64,000 bases of DNA from Halobacteriales archaeon QH_7_65_31. GTDB taxonomy: Archaea; Halobacteriota; Halobacteria; Halobacteriales; Haloarculaceae. The notes under the pieces were generated by a model. That model saw only the letters and a program-made list of their open reading frames with translations, did not search any database and was not told the origin of the DNA. Position numbers and translations under genes: made by a program. The DNA is taken from assembly GCA_003021785.1 (NCBI GenBank), contig PXQU01000010.1, positions 62,001-126,000 on the forward strand, read 5' to 3'. Each line of letters opens with the position of its first letter. The first letter of the stretch is position 1. Positions 33,299 through 44,184 of the stretch are shown here, in pieces.

Positions 33299-35680
33299 CT
33301 ACTCGACGGTGACCGTCCGCGTCTCGCTCACGGGGACGAGCGGTAGGTCCCCGAAGGCGACCTCGACGCGGAAGGTCAGCTCGTCGGCGTCGGCCCCGAA
33401 CACGCCCACCGGGACCGTCGCCTCCCCGAGATACCGCGACTCGCTCGACATCTCGACGCCGTTGACGGTGACGCGCACCTCGCCGCGTGCACCGCCGCCG
33501 GTGTTCTCGACCGTCACGTCGTGCATCTCGCTCGTGCCGTGAGCGACGGCGTCGGGGAACTCCCCCCAGCTGACGTCGACGACCGGTAGCTCGCGCGCCT
33601 GCTCGATGACGCGCTCCGCGAGTCCCTCGGAGAGCCCCGCATCTGTGAGTCCCGTGACGCCGGCGGCGAGCACGTCCGCAGGCGTCTGTAATCCCTCCTT
33701 CGCCAGCGTGACGCCGCGACCCTTCCCGACGCCGTCGATGGCCGTGAGTCCGACGGCATCGGCAGCGATCCCGTTCTCGACGCGCGCCTCGACGCGACGG
33801 GCGACGTTCGCCGCTCGCGGCCCGGCGAAGCGGTCGAGGAACTCGCGGAGGGCGGCCAACAGCCGGAGCGCGTTCTGCCGGATGACCCACGCGTCAGAGC
33901 GCAGCTCCGAAGGCGTGTTGCCGTCCATCGAGGCGCGCAGGATGGCGAGCACCTTCCGGTTCCCGGGGTCCAGCTCGTCGCCCTCCGGCCCGAGGACGGC
34001 ACGGACGGCGTCGCGCTCGTCCCGTCGCGCGCTCACGCTGTCGAACTCCGTCGCCGTCGCGACGGCTTCGAGCACGTCCGCGTCCGACCGCTGTCCCTCG
34101 GCGTCGGCGAGGGATTTGAACCGCTCTGCGGTGTCGAGCCGGAGATAGAACTTCGAGGCGAGCCGACCGAGCGCCGTCCCTTCGACCCGAAGCTCGTCGT
34201 CCGTCTCGACGAAGCCGGCGTCGACGAGCTCCTGCAGCGTCTTCCGGACGCGCTCGCGGAGCTTACCCCCGAAGCGGTACTGATCGGGGGCGGACTGCGC
34301 GCGAACGTAGTAGAAGGTGGTCTGCAGCCAGTCCATCACGTCGTCGAGATCGCGGATGGTTCCGAGCGCGATCTCGGCGTTGAGATGGGAGTCGAGCTCC
34401 GCGGCGAGCCGCGACTCGATCTCCTTTCCGTCCCGGAGAAGCCGGCGATACGTCTCCGTGTCTTTCCCCTCGCTGACGACGTGTGCGTACCCCGTGTCGT
34501 CGTAGCCGGGTCGCCCCGCGCGTCCGAGCATCTGGAGCACGTCGAGGGGACTCATATCCACCTCGCCCTCCAGCGGGTCGTGGAGCTTCGTGTCGCGGAT
34601 GACGACACACCGGGCGGGGAGGTTCACCCCCCACGCGAGCGTCGAGGTCGAGAACAGCAGCTGGACTTTTCCCTGTTTGAACCACGCTTCGACGGCGTCC
34701 TTATCCTCTCGTGACAGTCCGGCGTGGTGGAAGGCGACCCCGTCCACGACCGACTGCCGGAGCGTGTCGTTACGGAGGTCCTGTGCGTCGGTGTGGAGAT
34801 CGTAGTCGCCGCGCGCGTTGATCTCGATGTCGCGTTCGGCGAGCACGTCGCGGGCCTTCTCGGCCGCGCGAACGGTGTCCTGTCTGGAGGCGACGAAGAC
34901 GAGCGACTGGCCGCCGTCCTCGATGTGGGGCTGGGCCAGATCGAGCGCGCGGTACAGCCGCCGGTACTTGTTCTGGAAGGCGTTGTCGCCGGTCGCGTAC
35001 GTCTCGACGCTCGAATGGAGCGGGACGGGCCGGTAGTCCTCGCCGAACTGGAAGGTGCAGGCGTCGGGGGCGTCGAGCCAGTCGGCCACGTCCTCGACGT
35101 TCGGCATCGTCGCCGAGAGCGCGACGACACGCGGATCACAGAGCCGGCGGAGCCGCGAGATCATCACTTCGAGCACCGCACCGCGCTTCTGTGAGTCGAG
35201 CAGATGCACCTCGTCGATGACACAGCAGTCCACGTCCGTCACGAACGAGTAGCGACTGGAGTCGTGTTTCCGGGTCGCGGAGTCGGCCTTCTCGGGCGTC
35301 ATCACGAGGATGTCGGCGCGCTCGGCGCGTCGGATGTTCAGGTCCCGCTCCCCGGTGACGACGTACACCGAGTAGCCCAGCTCCTCGAACCGCTCCCACT
35401 CGCTCTCCTTCTCGTTGGTGAGCGCGCGCAGCGGAGCCACGAACAGTGCCGTTCCCCCCGCGTCCAGCGTCCGGCAGATAGCGAGCTCCGCGATGGCGGT
35501 CTTCCCGCTCGCGGTCGGTGCGCTGACGACGACGTTGTCGTCACGCTCCAAGATCGCGGGGAGCGTCGCCGACTGCATCCGGTTGAACTCCTCGAAGCCG
35601 AAGGCGTCGGCGAACTCGGGAACCGCATCGGCGACGGCCTGTGTCGGTGGCACTACCGGGAGACAGGAGCCGTCAGACAA
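33299..35680 (-). CDS. Ski2/Hel308-like DEAD/H-box superfamily 2 helicase
   Basis: A 793-aa SF2 helicase. Motif I is APTASGKTAIAE, motif II DEVH (CCVIDEVHLLDS), motif III LSATMPN, motif IVa/V SLVFVASRQDT and TLAWGVNLP, and motif VI QMLGRAGRPGYDD. A winged helix and ratchet helical domain follow (about 400-600), then HhH (LTAIDGVGKGRG, about 640). A C-terminal beta domain (700-793) is not found in canonical Hel308. Hel308 proper acts at stalled forks; this Brr2/ASCC3-like architecture is a separate haloarchaeal helicase. The start is TTG 35680; V10 (GTG 35653) is an alternative. Confidence 0.9.
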   Translation of the reverse strand: MSDGSCLPVVPPTQAVADAVPEFADAFGFEEFNRMQSATLPAILERDDNVVVSAPTASGKTAIAELAICRTLDAGGTALFVAPLRALTNEKESEWERFEELGYSVYVVTGERDLNIRRAERADILVMTPEKADSATRKHDSSRYSFVTDVDCCVIDEVHLLDSQKRGAVLEVMISRLRRLCDPRVVALSATMPNVEDVADWLDAPDACTFQFGEDYRPVPLHSSVETYATGDNAFQNKYRRLYRALDLAQPHIEDGGQSLVFVASRQDTVRAAEKARDVLAERDIEINARGDYDLHTDAQDLRNDTLRQSVVDGVAFHHAGLSREDKDAVEAWFKQGKVQLLFSTSTLAWGVNLPARCVVIRDTKLHDPLEGEVDMSPLDVLQMLGRAGRPGYDDTGYAHVVSEGKDTETYRRLLRDGKEIESRLAAELDSHLNAEIALGTIRDLDDVMDWLQTTFYYVRAQSAPDQYRFGGKLRERVRKTLQELVDAGFVETDDELRVEGTALGRLASKFYLRLDTAERFKSLADAEGQRSDADVLEAVATATEFDSVSARRDERDAVRAVLGPEGDELDPGNRKVLAILRASMDGNTPSELRSDAWVIRQNALRLLAALREFLDRFAGPRAANVARRVEARVENGIAADAVGLTAIDGVGKGRGVTLAKEGLQTPADVLAAGVTGLTDAGLSEGLAERVIEQARELPVVDVSWGEFPDAVAHGTSEMHDVTVENTGGGARGEVRVTVNGVEMSSESRYLGEATVPVGVFGADADELTFRVEVAFGDLPLVPVSETRTVTVE

Positions 35681-35883
35681 AGGGGTTCCGTGTCGCTACT
35701 CCGTCGCCGCGACCGGCCGGTCGAACGCGCCGTCGCTCACCGAGCGGTCGTTCGGCGTCACTGGCGCACCGGGACCGTTCGCACTGCTCGCGGGGTTCTC
35801 GCTCGTGATTCGGCCGGGCCATTCCGGGGGAGCGTGTCACAGAGCAGTTCGCATACCTCTCGTCCCCCTCCGGTGACCGGTGA

Positions 35884-36117
35884 GTGCAGAGAGAACTACT
35901 TACACGGACGGAGTCCGATCGCCCCGATACGGACGAACAGTCACGCCGAACGATCGCCGTCTGGGTGGTGTTCGTCGTTCCGTTCCTGATCTTGGCCGGC
36001 TTCCTTTCCAGTGAAGGCCAGCTTACGTTCGCTGTCGTCGGGTTGTACTGGTTTCCGGCAGTTGTCCTCACGATCATCGGGACGGTGTCACCGCCTTGGA
36101 AGCCGTTCGTTAACTGA
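35884..36117 (+). CDS. Small two-span membrane protein
   Basis: A 77-aa hypothetical protein from GTG 35884. A polar N-terminus is followed by two hydrophobic segments (about 23-42 and 47-68), ending SPPWKPFVN. No family is recognised. The 203-nt gap from the helicase start to this gene holds no clear feature. Reality of the gene rests on the two membrane segments only. Confidence 0.45.
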   Translation: MQRELLTRTESDRPDTDEQSRRTIAVWVVFVVPFLILAGFLSSEGQLTFAVVGLYWFPAVVLTIIGTVSPPWKPFVN

Positions 36118-36231
36118 TACGACGTGCAGTAATCGCGCCGCTTTTTCGACTGCGTCGGCTTCCGCTCGGCGCTCAAAGCCGAGAGTGAGCCGAACGAGTA
36201 GCTCTCGGGCGAGTCGGTGTCGCTCCCCGCG

Positions 36232-36867
36232 TCAGTTCCCCTCGACCAGTCGCTCTAACTGTTCGGGCGGAACCGCACCGCGTGCGCCGTAGCCGTCGTA
36301 CGCGAACGTCGGAACGCCGGTTACACCCTGCTGGGTGGCCTCCTCGAACAGCCCGCGAACGCGCTCGCGGAGGGCCTCGTCGGTGACGGCGTCGCGAACG
36401 AGATCGGGATCGACGCCGCTCGCTTCGGCGACATCGGCGAGCACGTCGGCGTCACCGATATCGCGGCCCTCGGTCCACAGCGCCTCGAAGATCCCCCAGT
36501 CGAACCCGAGCCACGTGTCGTAGTCGTACTCCTCGGAGACGCGGACGGCGGCCATCTGTGCGGGCAGCGAGTCAACGTCGCGTGAGAGTTCGAGATCCAT
36601 CTCGACGTCGTACTCCGCCTGAAGCCGGCGGACGTTCTCCTTGGCCTGCTCGAAGTACGCCTCGTCCTTCCCGTCGTCGACGGAGTGATCGATGCTCCCG
36701 TCCGGATTGCGCTTCTGTGCGCGCAGGTCGAACGGACGCCAGTCGATTTCGAGCGGCTCCTCGCGCGTCGCCTGATACTGGTCGAGCGAGTGGCGACCCA
36801 GATAGCAGAACGGGCAGACGTAATCGGAGAAGACGGTGATCTGTTCGGGGTCGGCGGTGTTGCTCAT
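36232..36867 (-). CDS. DsbA/FrnE-family thiol oxidoreductase
   Basis: Cytoplasmic thioredoxin-fold disulfide oxidoreductase of 211 aa (FrnE-like DsbA family). The active site is Cys18-Pro-Phe-Cys21 in DYVCPFCYLG, a helical insertion lies in the middle, and the cis-Pro loop is GVTGVPTFAYD. No signal peptide is seen, so it is likely cytoplasmic. The preceding 36118-36231 interval holds no gene. Confidence 0.9.
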   Translation of the reverse strand: MSNTADPEQITVFSDYVCPFCYLGRHSLDQYQATREEPLEIDWRPFDLRAQKRNPDGSIDHSVDDGKDEAYFEQAKENVRRLQAEYDVEMDLELSRDVDSLPAQMAAVRVSEEYDYDTWLGFDWGIFEALWTEGRDIGDADVLADVAEASGVDPDLVRDAVTDEALRERVRGLFEEATQQGVTGVPTFAYDGYGARGAVPPEQLERLVEGN

Positions 36868-37073
36868 GCCGGAAGGAGTGTACCGAGCGACAAAACCGCG
36901 TCGTCACTGGAACCGCTACACATCGATACCGGTCTCCGCGTCTTTGCCGAGGAAGCTGAGCATGCCGAGGGCTTTCGAGCGGGTATGATCAGCTCCTCAC
37001 TCTAGAACGTTTATCTGAACACCACCGGACGATGAGCCGAACGGCATTTGCCCGCCGGCGCGTTTGCAGGGGT

Positions 37074-39698
37074 ATGGAGACGGACGCGCTCGGTGCGCCG
37101 GCGAAGATGGCCGACCGGCGCGAGGAGCTGACGCCGATGCTGTCGCAGTATCTCGACCTGTGCGAACAGTACCCCGACTCGCTCGTCCTGTTTCAGGTCG
37201 GGGACTTCTACGAGACGTTCTGTGAGGCCGCCGAACTGACGGCCCGCCTGCTGGAGATCACGCTGACGAAACGCGAGGACTCGACCGGTCGGTATCCGAT
37301 GGCCGGTATCCCCATCGACAGCGCGGAGAGCTACATCGAGACGCTGCTGGACGCCGGCTACCGCGTGGCGGTCGCCGATCAGGTGCAGGAGCCGTCCGAG
37401 ACGACGGGGCTGGTGGACCGGGCCGTAACTCGTATCGTCACGCCGGGAACGCTCACCGAGGACGCGTTTCTCGACGAATCGAACACGTTCGTCGCCGCGC
37501 TCGCAGCCGAGACGACCGACGACACGGCAGGCGAGGCGGGTGCGGAGCGCGGGCTGGCCGTCCTCGACGTATCGACGGGGGATTTCTACGTGACCAGCGG
37601 CGAGCGAGGGGCGATTCGCGACGAGATCGACCGGTTCGCGCCGGAGGAGGCGGTCATCGCGCCGGAGCTCGACGCCGACGCGTTCGGCGGGGAGACGATG
37701 GTGTCGCCGTTCCGCCCGGACGCATTCGATCTCGCCGTCGCGCGCGACCGGGTGACGTCGTACTTCGGTGATCTCGACACCGTGCTCGCGACCGACGCCG
37801 AGAGTCGGGCCTGCGGCGCGCTGCTCGCGTACGCCGAACACACCCGCGCCGGTGAGGCGGACCGGCTCGACTACCTGAACCGGCTGACCCGGTATGATCC
37901 CCGCGAGCACCTGCTGCTCGACGCGGTGGCGTTACGCTCGCTGGAGCTGTTCGAGCGCCGTGGCGTTGGCGGCCAGACCGACGCGACGCTGTTCGACACG
38001 GTCGACGAGACGGCGAGCGCGCTCGGCGCGCGCGAGCTGACCGACCGGCTCCGCCGACCGCTGCTCGACACCGACGAAATTGCGGCCCGCCACGACGCCG
38101 TCGGCGAGCTTCGAACTGACGTGCGTGGCCGCGAGACGCTCCACGCGCAGCTCCGTGACGTGTACGATATTGAGCGGCTGATGTCGCGTATCTCTCGCGG
38201 TCGAGCGAACGCGCGCGATCTCCGGTCGCTGAAATCGACGCTCGACGCGGTTCCGGCGATCCGTGAGACGCTGTCGGACGCCGACTGTTCACGGCTCACT
38301 GCCCTGCACGAGCGGCTCGACCCCTGTGAAGACGTTCGCGAGGAGATCGGATCGGCGCTGGTCGCCGAGCCGCCGATCGAACTCACGGAGGGGGGACTCA
38401 TCGCCGAGGGGTACGACGCCGATCTCGATGGCTTGCGAACGACCGAGCGCGAAGGGAAGGCGTGGGTCGATTCGCTAGAGGCGAGCGAGCGCGAGCGGAC
38501 CGGGATCGACTCGCTGAAGGTCGGCTCCAATCAGGTCCACGGCTACTACATCGAGGTGACGAACCCGAATCTGGAGCGCGTGCCGGACGGCTACCAGCGT
38601 CGCCAGACGCTGAAGAACTCGGAGCGGTTCGTCACGCCGGCGCTGAAGGAGCGCGAGTCGGAGATCGTCACCGCCGAACAGCGGGCCGACGAGCTGGAGT
38701 ACGAGCTGTTCACCGATCTGCGAGATTCGGTCGCCGCCGAGACCGAACGCATCCAGTCGGTGGCGAACGCGCTGGCCGCACTCGACGCGCTCCAGTCGCT
38801 CGCGACCGTCGCGGCAGAGCGCGACTACTGTCGCCCGCAGCTTGGCGAAGGGGCGTTCCATATCGAGGCGGGCCGCCATCCGGTCGTCGAGCAGACACAG
38901 CAGGCGTTCGTCCCGAATCCGACGGCGCTCGATCGCGGAGATATCGCCGTCGTCACCGGCCCGAACATGGCCGGCAAATCGACGTATATGCGACAGGTCG
39001 CGCTCGCCGTCGTGCTAGCGCAGGCCGGCGGGTTCGTCCCCGCGGCGTCGGCACGACTTCCGGTCGTTGATCGCCTGTTCACGCGCGTCGGGGCGAGCGA
39101 CGATATCGCGGGCGGTCGCTCCACGTTCATGGTCGAGATGACCGAGCTCGCGACGATTCTCGATGCGGCCACCGAGCGGTCGCTCGTCCTGCTCGACGAG
39201 GTGGGACGCGGGACCTCGACGGCCGACGGACTGGCACTCGCGCGGGCCGTGGTCGAACAGCTCCACGATGTCGTGGAGGCGACGACGCTGTTCGCGACGC
39301 ACCATCACACGCTGACCGAGACGGCCGAACGGCTCCCGCGGGCAGCGAACTACCACTTCGCCGCCGACGGGAGCGGCGGTGACGTGTCGTTCAGCCACGA
39401 GCTACAGCCGGGGGCCGCGAGCGGTTCCTACGGGATCGAGGTTGCACGCAGCGCCGGCGTTCCCGATCCCGTCGTCTCCCGCGCGCACGAACTGCTCGAA
39501 CGGGAGTCGGTCGGGGCGGACACCCCGAGCGGAGCGGACACGTCAGCCGAGGGCGACACACCGACCGATTCGGCGAGCGAGCCGGCGGCGGAACTGCCGT
39601 CGAGTGTCGCAGCGCGGCTCCGTGACGTCGATCTCGCCCAGACGACACCGCTGGCGGCGTTAGAGCTGCTCTCGGAGCTTCAGTCGGAGCTACAGTAG
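37074..39698 (+). CDS. mutS: DNA mismatch repair protein MutS
   Basis: Mismatch-recognition ATPase of 874 aa. The mismatch-binding Phe-x-Glu motif is intact (GDFYE, Phe45-Glu47), so this is a MutS1-type repair protein and not a MutS2. The order is connector, lever/clamp (about 270-560), then ATPase with Walker [10 protein letters not shown], Walker [13 protein letters not shown], and the ATHHHTLTE loop. A disordered acidic region precedes the C-terminus. ATG 37074 ([12 protein letters not shown]) is chosen; ATG 37032 is in frame upstream. No mutL is seen in the window. Confidence 0.95.
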   Translation: METDALGAPAKMADRREELTPMLSQYLDLCEQYPDSLVLFQVGDFYETFCEAAELTARLLEITLTKREDSTGRYPMAGIPIDSAESYIETLLDAGYRVAVADQVQEPSETTGLVDRAVTRIVTPGTLTEDAFLDESNTFVAALAAETTDDTAGEAGAERGLAVLDVSTGDFYVTSGERGAIRDEIDRFAPEEAVIAPELDADAFGGETMVSPFRPDAFDLAVARDRVTSYFGDLDTVLATDAESRACGALLAYAEHTRAGEADRLDYLNRLTRYDPREHLLLDAVALRSLELFERRGVGGQTDATLFDTVDETASALGARELTDRLRRPLLDTDEIAARHDAVGELRTDVRGRETLHAQLRDVYDIERLMSRISRGRANARDLRSLKSTLDAVPAIRETLSDADCSRLTALHERLDPCEDVREEIGSALVAEPPIELTEGGLIAEGYDADLDGLRTTEREGKAWVDSLEASERERTGIDSLKVGSNQVHGYYIEVTNPNLERVPDGYQRRQTLKNSERFVTPALKERESEIVTAEQRADELEYELFTDLRDSVAAETERIQSVANALAALDALQSLATVAAERDYCRPQLGEGAFHIEAGRHPVVEQTQQAFVPNPTALDRGDIAVVTGPNMAGKSTYMRQVALAVVLAQAGGFVPAASARLPVVDRLFTRVGASDDIAGGRSTFMVEMTELATILDAATERSLVLLDEVGRGTSTADGLALARAVVEQLHDVVEATTLFATHHHTLTETAERLPRAANYHFAADGSGGDVSFSHELQPGAASGSYGIEVARSAGVPDPVVSRAHELLERESVGADTPSGADTSAEGDTPTDSASEPAAELPSSVAARLRDVDLAQTTPLAALELLSELQSELQ

Positions 39699-40886
39699 CC
39701 CGTCGACGAGCAGGAAGCCGCCGAAGCTGACGCCGAGCGCGAGGACGAGCGAGCCGAGCCACGCGAGGACGGTATACCCCATCTTTCGCCCCGAGACGCC
39801 GGCTCCGCCGGCCGCGTAGCCCGAGCCGACGATAGCCGAGACGATGATCTCGTTGAACGAGACGGGGACGCCGAAGAAGACCGCCGACTGCGCGATGGCG
39901 AACGAGGGGATGAGCGCGGCGATCGAGCGACGCGGGCCGAGACTCGAGTAGTCCTGTGAGAGCGCCTTAATCATCCGCGGTGCGCCGGTCCACGAGCCGG
40001 CGAGCAGGCCCATCCCTCCGGCGAACAGCAGGACCGAGAGCGTGATCTCGACGTTCCCCTGTTCGAGCAGGGGGATGAGCGGTCCGAGCGCGAGCCCGAC
40101 CTGCGAGCCGCCGGCGGAGAAGGCGACCAGCCCACCGAGCGCGAGGAGGAAATGCCGCTGGCCGCGCTCCTCGTCGCGGCGCAGATCGAGAGCGAGGAGC
40201 CCGGCGACGGTCCCGGCGAACGCGACGGTCACGAGGACTGTCCCGGCGAGGACGGGGCGACCGGTCGCGCCCTCACCGACGACGGCGCGGGTGAGGGCGG
40301 TCGCGATACCGCGACCGGAGTCGGCGGAACCCAGCAGGACGAACTCGATGTTCGCGAGGACGACGCCGACGAGGAAGGCGAGTCCGGGGACGGCGAGCGA
40401 CTCGGAGACGCGCTCGTCGCGCAGCAGCTTCGCCGTCGCGAAGGCGATACCGCCGCCGACGAAGGGGACGAGCAGCCACAGCGACGCGATCTCGACGTAC
40501 TTGGGCCACGCGGGACCGCGACCGAGCGCGAGTCCAGAGCCGACGACGGCCCCGGTGACGGTGAACGCCGTCGCAATCGGATAGCCGGCGAAGACGCCGA
40601 CCGCGACGAGCGCGGCGGCGGTCGCGAGCGCGACGATGGCCGCCGTCGGAGAGAGCGTCCCGCCGGCGACGAGTTCGGAGCCGACGGCTTCAGTGACGTT
40701 TGCGCCCTGCAGTGACGCGCCCGTGAGACCGAGGAGCCCGACGATGAAGCCGGCGCGCATCACGCCGATGGCGTTCGCACCGACGGCAGGGGCAAACGGC
40801 GTCGAGCCGGAGGAGCCGGCGCCGATGGCCCACGCCATGAACAGCGACGCGAGCGCGGCGATAAAGAGCGTGAGAAGCGAGACCAT
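39690..40886 (-). CDS. PiT-family phosphate/anion permease
   Basis: An integral membrane protein of 398 aa with about 10 spans, of the inorganic phosphate transporter (PiT) type. The signature [12 protein letters not shown] (about 38-49) resembles the PiT GAND-type motif, and a second inverted half carries [18 protein letters not shown]. It overlaps the convergent mutS stop by 9 nt. Start ATG 40886. No Pho-type regulator is seen nearby. Confidence 0.85.
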   Translation of the reverse strand: MVSLLTLFIAALASLFMAWAIGAGSSGSTPFAPAVGANAIGVMRAGFIVGLLGLTGASLQGANVTEAVGSELVAGGTLSPTAAIVALATAAALVAVGVFAGYPIATAFTVTGAVVGSGLALGRGPAWPKYVEIASLWLLVPFVGGGIAFATAKLLRDERVSESLAVPGLAFLVGVVLANIEFVLLGSADSGRGIATALTRAVVGEGATGRPVLAGTVLVTVAFAGTVAGLLALDLRRDEERGQRHFLLALGGLVAFSAGGSQVGLALGPLIPLLEQGNVEITLSVLLFAGGMGLLAGSWTGAPRMIKALSQDYSSLGPRRSIAALIPSFAIAQSAVFFGVPVSFNEIIVSAIVGSGYAAGGAGVSGRKMGYTVLAWLGSLVLALGVSFGGFLLVDGLL

Positions 40887-40943
40887 CAAGTAGAGACGTG
40901 GAGACGTGGATAGCTGTCAGACGGGAGATCGCCCATCGACGGG

Positions 40944-41849
40944 TCAGGCGCGGACGGGCATATACGCCAGTCCGACGATGAGCAGCGACGCGATAGCGGA
41001 GATGAAGATGACGCCCCACGCGCCGTTCTGTCGCTCGTCGTAGTGGTGTTGCCGGTCGATGCCGGTCTGGTAGGCGCTCCAGTCCGAGTCTGACGGTGCG
41101 ATGACCGCGTGAATATCCTCCTCGGTGTGGCCCTGAAAGTGGGTTAAATACTGCGTGTCGTCGGCGAGCGTGACGTTGCTGCCTTCGTCAAGCTCGTGTT
41201 CGGCCTCCTCCGAGATCGTCCACGAGAGGGTCGCCACGTCGTCGGTGACCTCGCTCATCGTGGTCGTCGTGTTCTCGTACTCGACAGTGTCGCCCCGCTC
41301 GAACGTCTCGGTCGCCGGCTCGGGGAGATACTCCGACAGTGGAACGTTACTCTCGTTCGAACGGTAGGTGACGTACTCCGTGCCGTCCTGTGTGACGGTC
41401 TGGTTGTACACCGCGTCATCGGCGGTGAGCCGTGCGGAGACGTCGAACGTCTGCGTCAGCGTCGCGGTCGGCGGGCCGGCGTCGGCATCGAGCGCGACGG
41501 TGTACTCCGTCCCGTCGTAGCTGACGGTAGAGCCGTTGTCCCACTCGGCCGTCTGCTGGACGCCGGTCGCGGTGTAGCTCAGCGTGCCGGTCGGAACCAG
41601 CCCACCGCCGCCACCGTGCCCACCGCTCTCCTCCTCCATCGACAGCAGGACCGTGTACTCGGTCCCGCCGCGGGTGAAGGTCGAGCCGTTCTCGTACAGT
41701 TCGCCGTTCGGAAGGGTCGTGTCGATCTCCTTGTGCTCCTGGCCGGGAGTCGTGATCTGTGGCTGTTCGGCCAGTGTGTGGACCGAGAACGCACTCGCTC
41801 CCAGCAGCGCGAAGAAGACGAGATAGATCGCCGCGACTCGCCGTTGCAT
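40944..41849 (-). CDS. Surface-anchored beta-repeat protein
   Basis: A 301-aa protein with an N-terminal membrane/signal segment (QRRVAAIYLVFFALLGAS), an extracytoplasmic acidic domain and a C-terminal membrane span (GVIFISAIASLLIVGLAY). The ectodomain shows internal repeats around G-[YR]-[DG]-GTEYTV: RGGTEYTVLL, YDGTEYTVAL, QDGTEYVTYR and a looser fourth. No enzymatic motif is seen; function unknown. ATG 41849 is chosen by the signal segment, with a TATA-like GCATATACG (41871-41879) at leaderless distance. Confidence 0.7.
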   Translation of the reverse strand: MQRRVAAIYLVFFALLGASAFSVHTLAEQPQITTPGQEHKEIDTTLPNGELYENGSTFTRGGTEYTVLLSMEEESGGHGGGGGLVPTGTLSYTATGVQQTAEWDNGSTVSYDGTEYTVALDADAGPPTATLTQTFDVSARLTADDAVYNQTVTQDGTEYVTYRSNESNVPLSEYLPEPATETFERGDTVEYENTTTTMSEVTDDVATLSWTISEEAEHELDEGSNVTLADDTQYLTHFQGHTEEDIHAVIAPSDSDWSAYQTGIDRQHHYDERQNGAWGVIFISAIASLLIVGLAYMPVRA

Positions 41850-41941
41850 AGGTTGGCTACTGAACGGTCGCGTATATGCGTTACTTTTCACGTCTCGACG
41901 GCGGGCACAACACTCTCCGTACCCCGCTCCGTTCGTCGGGT

Positions 41942-43024
41942 ATGGACCGACGAATCCGCGAGCACGCCGAGACGCTCGTCGACTGGAGCGCACGCATCGA
42001 GTCGGGAGAGAACGTCGTCGTCAGCGTCACGGAGGGGACACACGAGCTGGCCGTCGCCGTCGTCGCCGCGTTGGGCGAGCGGGGCGCGAACGTCCACACG
42101 ACGTACGGCTCCGACGAGCTGTCGCGTGCGTACTTCGAGGCGCACGGCGGCGAGTTCGACGCCGACCCGGCCCACGAGCTCGCCGTCTACGAGAACGCCG
42201 ACACCGTGCTCAGACTCGGCGGCGGGCGCAACACCGCTGAGCTGGCAGCCGTCGATCCGGAGAAACAGCGTGCGTACGGCGAGGCGCGCGAAGGGATACG
42301 GGAGGCCCGCACCGATACCGACTGGGTCTCGACGGTCCACCCGACGCGGTCGCTGGCCCAGCAGGCCGGCATGTCTATCGCCGACTACCGCGAGTTCGTC
42401 TACGACGCCGTCCTGCGCGACTGGCAGTCGTTCGCCGACGAGATGGCACAGATGAAGCAGGTTCTCGACGCCGGCACGGAGGTCCGCGTCGAGAACGAGG
42501 GGACCGACCTCACGATGCGTATCGACGGACGCACGGCCGTCAACTCCTGTGCGAGCGTCGCGTACGACTCTCACAATCTCCCCTCGGGAGAGGTGTTCAC
42601 CGCACCGTACGCGACGGAGGGTCACGTCACCTTCGACGTCCCGATGACCGTCCGAGGGAAGCCGATCCGGGACGCACGGTTCGAGTTCGACGACGGGGAG
42701 GTAACCGGCATCGAGGCCGCGCAGGGCGAGGACGTGCTGCGGGAGATCGTCGAAACCGACGACGGCTCGCGACGGCTCGGCGAGCTGGGCATCGGGATGA
42801 ACCGCGGGATCGACCGCACCACGGACAGCATCCTCTTCGACGAGAAGATGGGCGGAACCGTCCATCTCGCGCTCGGTCGCGCCTACGATTCGAACCACCC
42901 GGAGGGGGAGTCGGGGAACGACTCCGCGGTCCACGTCGATCTCATCACCGACATGCGCGGGGAGTCACGGCTCGCGGTCGACGGGGAGACGGTACAGGAG
43001 GACGGGCAGTTCCGCTGGGAGTGA
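41942..43024 (+). CDS. M29-family metalloaminopeptidase
   Basis: Thermophilic-aminopeptidase (AmpS/ApII) family enzyme of 360 aa with a binuclear metal centre. Typical segments: NLPSGEVFTAPY (Glu ligand region), LGELGIGMNRGID, LFDEKMGGTVHLALG (Glu/His ligands) and DSAVHVDLITDM (His/Asp ligands). It should release N-terminal amino acids in the cytoplasm. Start ATG 41942 (MDRRIREHAET). Confidence 0.93.
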   Translation: MDRRIREHAETLVDWSARIESGENVVVSVTEGTHELAVAVVAALGERGANVHTTYGSDELSRAYFEAHGGEFDADPAHELAVYENADTVLRLGGGRNTAELAAVDPEKQRAYGEAREGIREARTDTDWVSTVHPTRSLAQQAGMSIADYREFVYDAVLRDWQSFADEMAQMKQVLDAGTEVRVENEGTDLTMRIDGRTAVNSCASVAYDSHNLPSGEVFTAPYATEGHVTFDVPMTVRGKPIRDARFEFDDGEVTGIEAAQGEDVLREIVETDDGSRRLGELGIGMNRGIDRTTDSILFDEKMGGTVHLALGRAYDSNHPEGESGNDSAVHVDLITDMRGESRLAVDGETVQEDGQFRWE

Positions 43025-43038
43025 GCCGCCGTACATCG

Positions 43039-44076
43039 CTACCGCCACCACTCGCTGCGGCGCACGTCGGGGTCCGACGACCGGAGCGGAGCGGGCAGCT
43101 CCTCGCCGCGCAGGCCGAAGCCGCGGGCCGTCCAGTAGCCGACGTGCCAGCCACGCGTCTCGGTGTCGAGACCGACGACCGTTATCGACAGCCGCGCGTA
43201 CGTCTCCAGCGCGCCGTCGCCGTCCGGGTCGAGTCCGCGAAGCTCCCCACAGGAGCCGTCGCCGGCGGTACAGGGATCGCTGTCGGTAAAGCGAATCGTC
43301 ACGTTCGCTCGCTCGGGGTCGGAGACGCGCGTGAACGTGACGTTGTCCGGTATCGTTCCGTCGGCCCCGTCGGCGACGTACCCGATCGCCGCCTCGACCT
43401 GTCTCTGGGTCGCGTCGCGCTCGCTCGGCGCGACGCCGTCGTAGCTGACGGCGTAGGTGAGATCGTCAGACGCCCACGGGAGGAGACGCTCGGTCGCATC
43501 GGGCTGTGGGAGCGTGTACAGCTCCGCCCGTGCGCTCATCACCCTGCTCGGCCGGTCGTCGTGGGCCAGTCCGAGCGTGTGACCGAGTTCGTGCTGGAGC
43601 AGGAGGACGGTCGAGGGGTCGTCGTATCCCGTCTCGATGCGAACCGTCGTGGGGCGCTCGACCGGTCCGTCGGTGATGTACGGCGCACAGCCGGCAGTGA
43701 ACTCCGTTTTGTCGTGTCCACAGCTGTCGATTGTCTCGACGAAGCGCACGCGAACGTCGGGATCGGTCGCGTTCGCCCGAAGCTCGTACTCGATCGGGTA
43801 GCCGGCGTACGTCGTGGCGTTCTGCTCCCAGTAGCCGAGGGCGTCCCGCACGAGGGGCGCGTAGTCGCGGTCGGTGGCCGTCTCGTCGGCAAGCGCGACG
43901 GTCAGGGTTCGTTCGCGGAAGGGGTTGTCCGAGTCACCGGCCCACTCTGTGGTCGGGGTCGCCGTCGACGCAGAGGACGATCCCCCGTCGCCGGGGGACG
44001 GAGACGGGACGATCCCGCTACAGCCGGCGAGGAGGACGACGAACGCGAGCGAGGCGAACGCGAGACGACGGCGCAT
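43039..44076 (-). CDS. Matrixin-like zinc metalloprotease lipoprotein with a duplicated domain
   Basis: A 345-aa surface lipoprotein: lipobox LAGC (Cys19) after a hydrophobic signal, then a Ser/Thr-rich spacer. The metzincin zinc motif HELGHTLGLAHD (His162, His166, His172) and Met-turn-like SRVMSA are present, so an active extracellular protease is likely. The second half (about 215-330) repeats the fold without the zinc motif: SERDATQRQVEAA echoes the first domain start and GWHVGYW replaces HExxH. This gives one active and one dead copy. It is convergent with the aminopeptidase gene. Confidence 0.85.
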   Translation of the reverse strand: MRRRLAFASLAFVVLLAGCSGIVPSPSPGDGGSSSASTATPTTEWAGDSDNPFRERTLTVALADETATDRDYAPLVRDALGYWEQNATTYAGYPIEYELRANATDPDVRVRFVETIDSCGHDKTEFTAGCAPYITDGPVERPTTVRIETGYDDPSTVLLLQHELGHTLGLAHDDRPSRVMSARAELYTLPQPDATERLLPWASDDLTYAVSYDGVAPSERDATQRQVEAAIGYVADGADGTIPDNVTFTRVSDPERANVTIRFTDSDPCTAGDGSCGELRGLDPDGDGALETYARLSITVVGLDTETRGWHVGYWTARGFGLRGEELPAPLRSSDPDVRRSEWWR

Positions 44077-44184
44077 ACGTCGGCTTCACGGCGTCGAGGC
44101 ATACGGCTTGTGGCCAGCGTCAGCCTGACCCTTGCACAGCGGTGACCGCAACCACTATCGCCCGGGGGCTGATAGCTCGCCGCA

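Noticed and set aside
36910-36990. Minus-strand peptide ending [15 protein letters not shown]
   Set aside because: An in-frame TGA lies just upstream and only about 15 codons follow the ATG; no support for expression.
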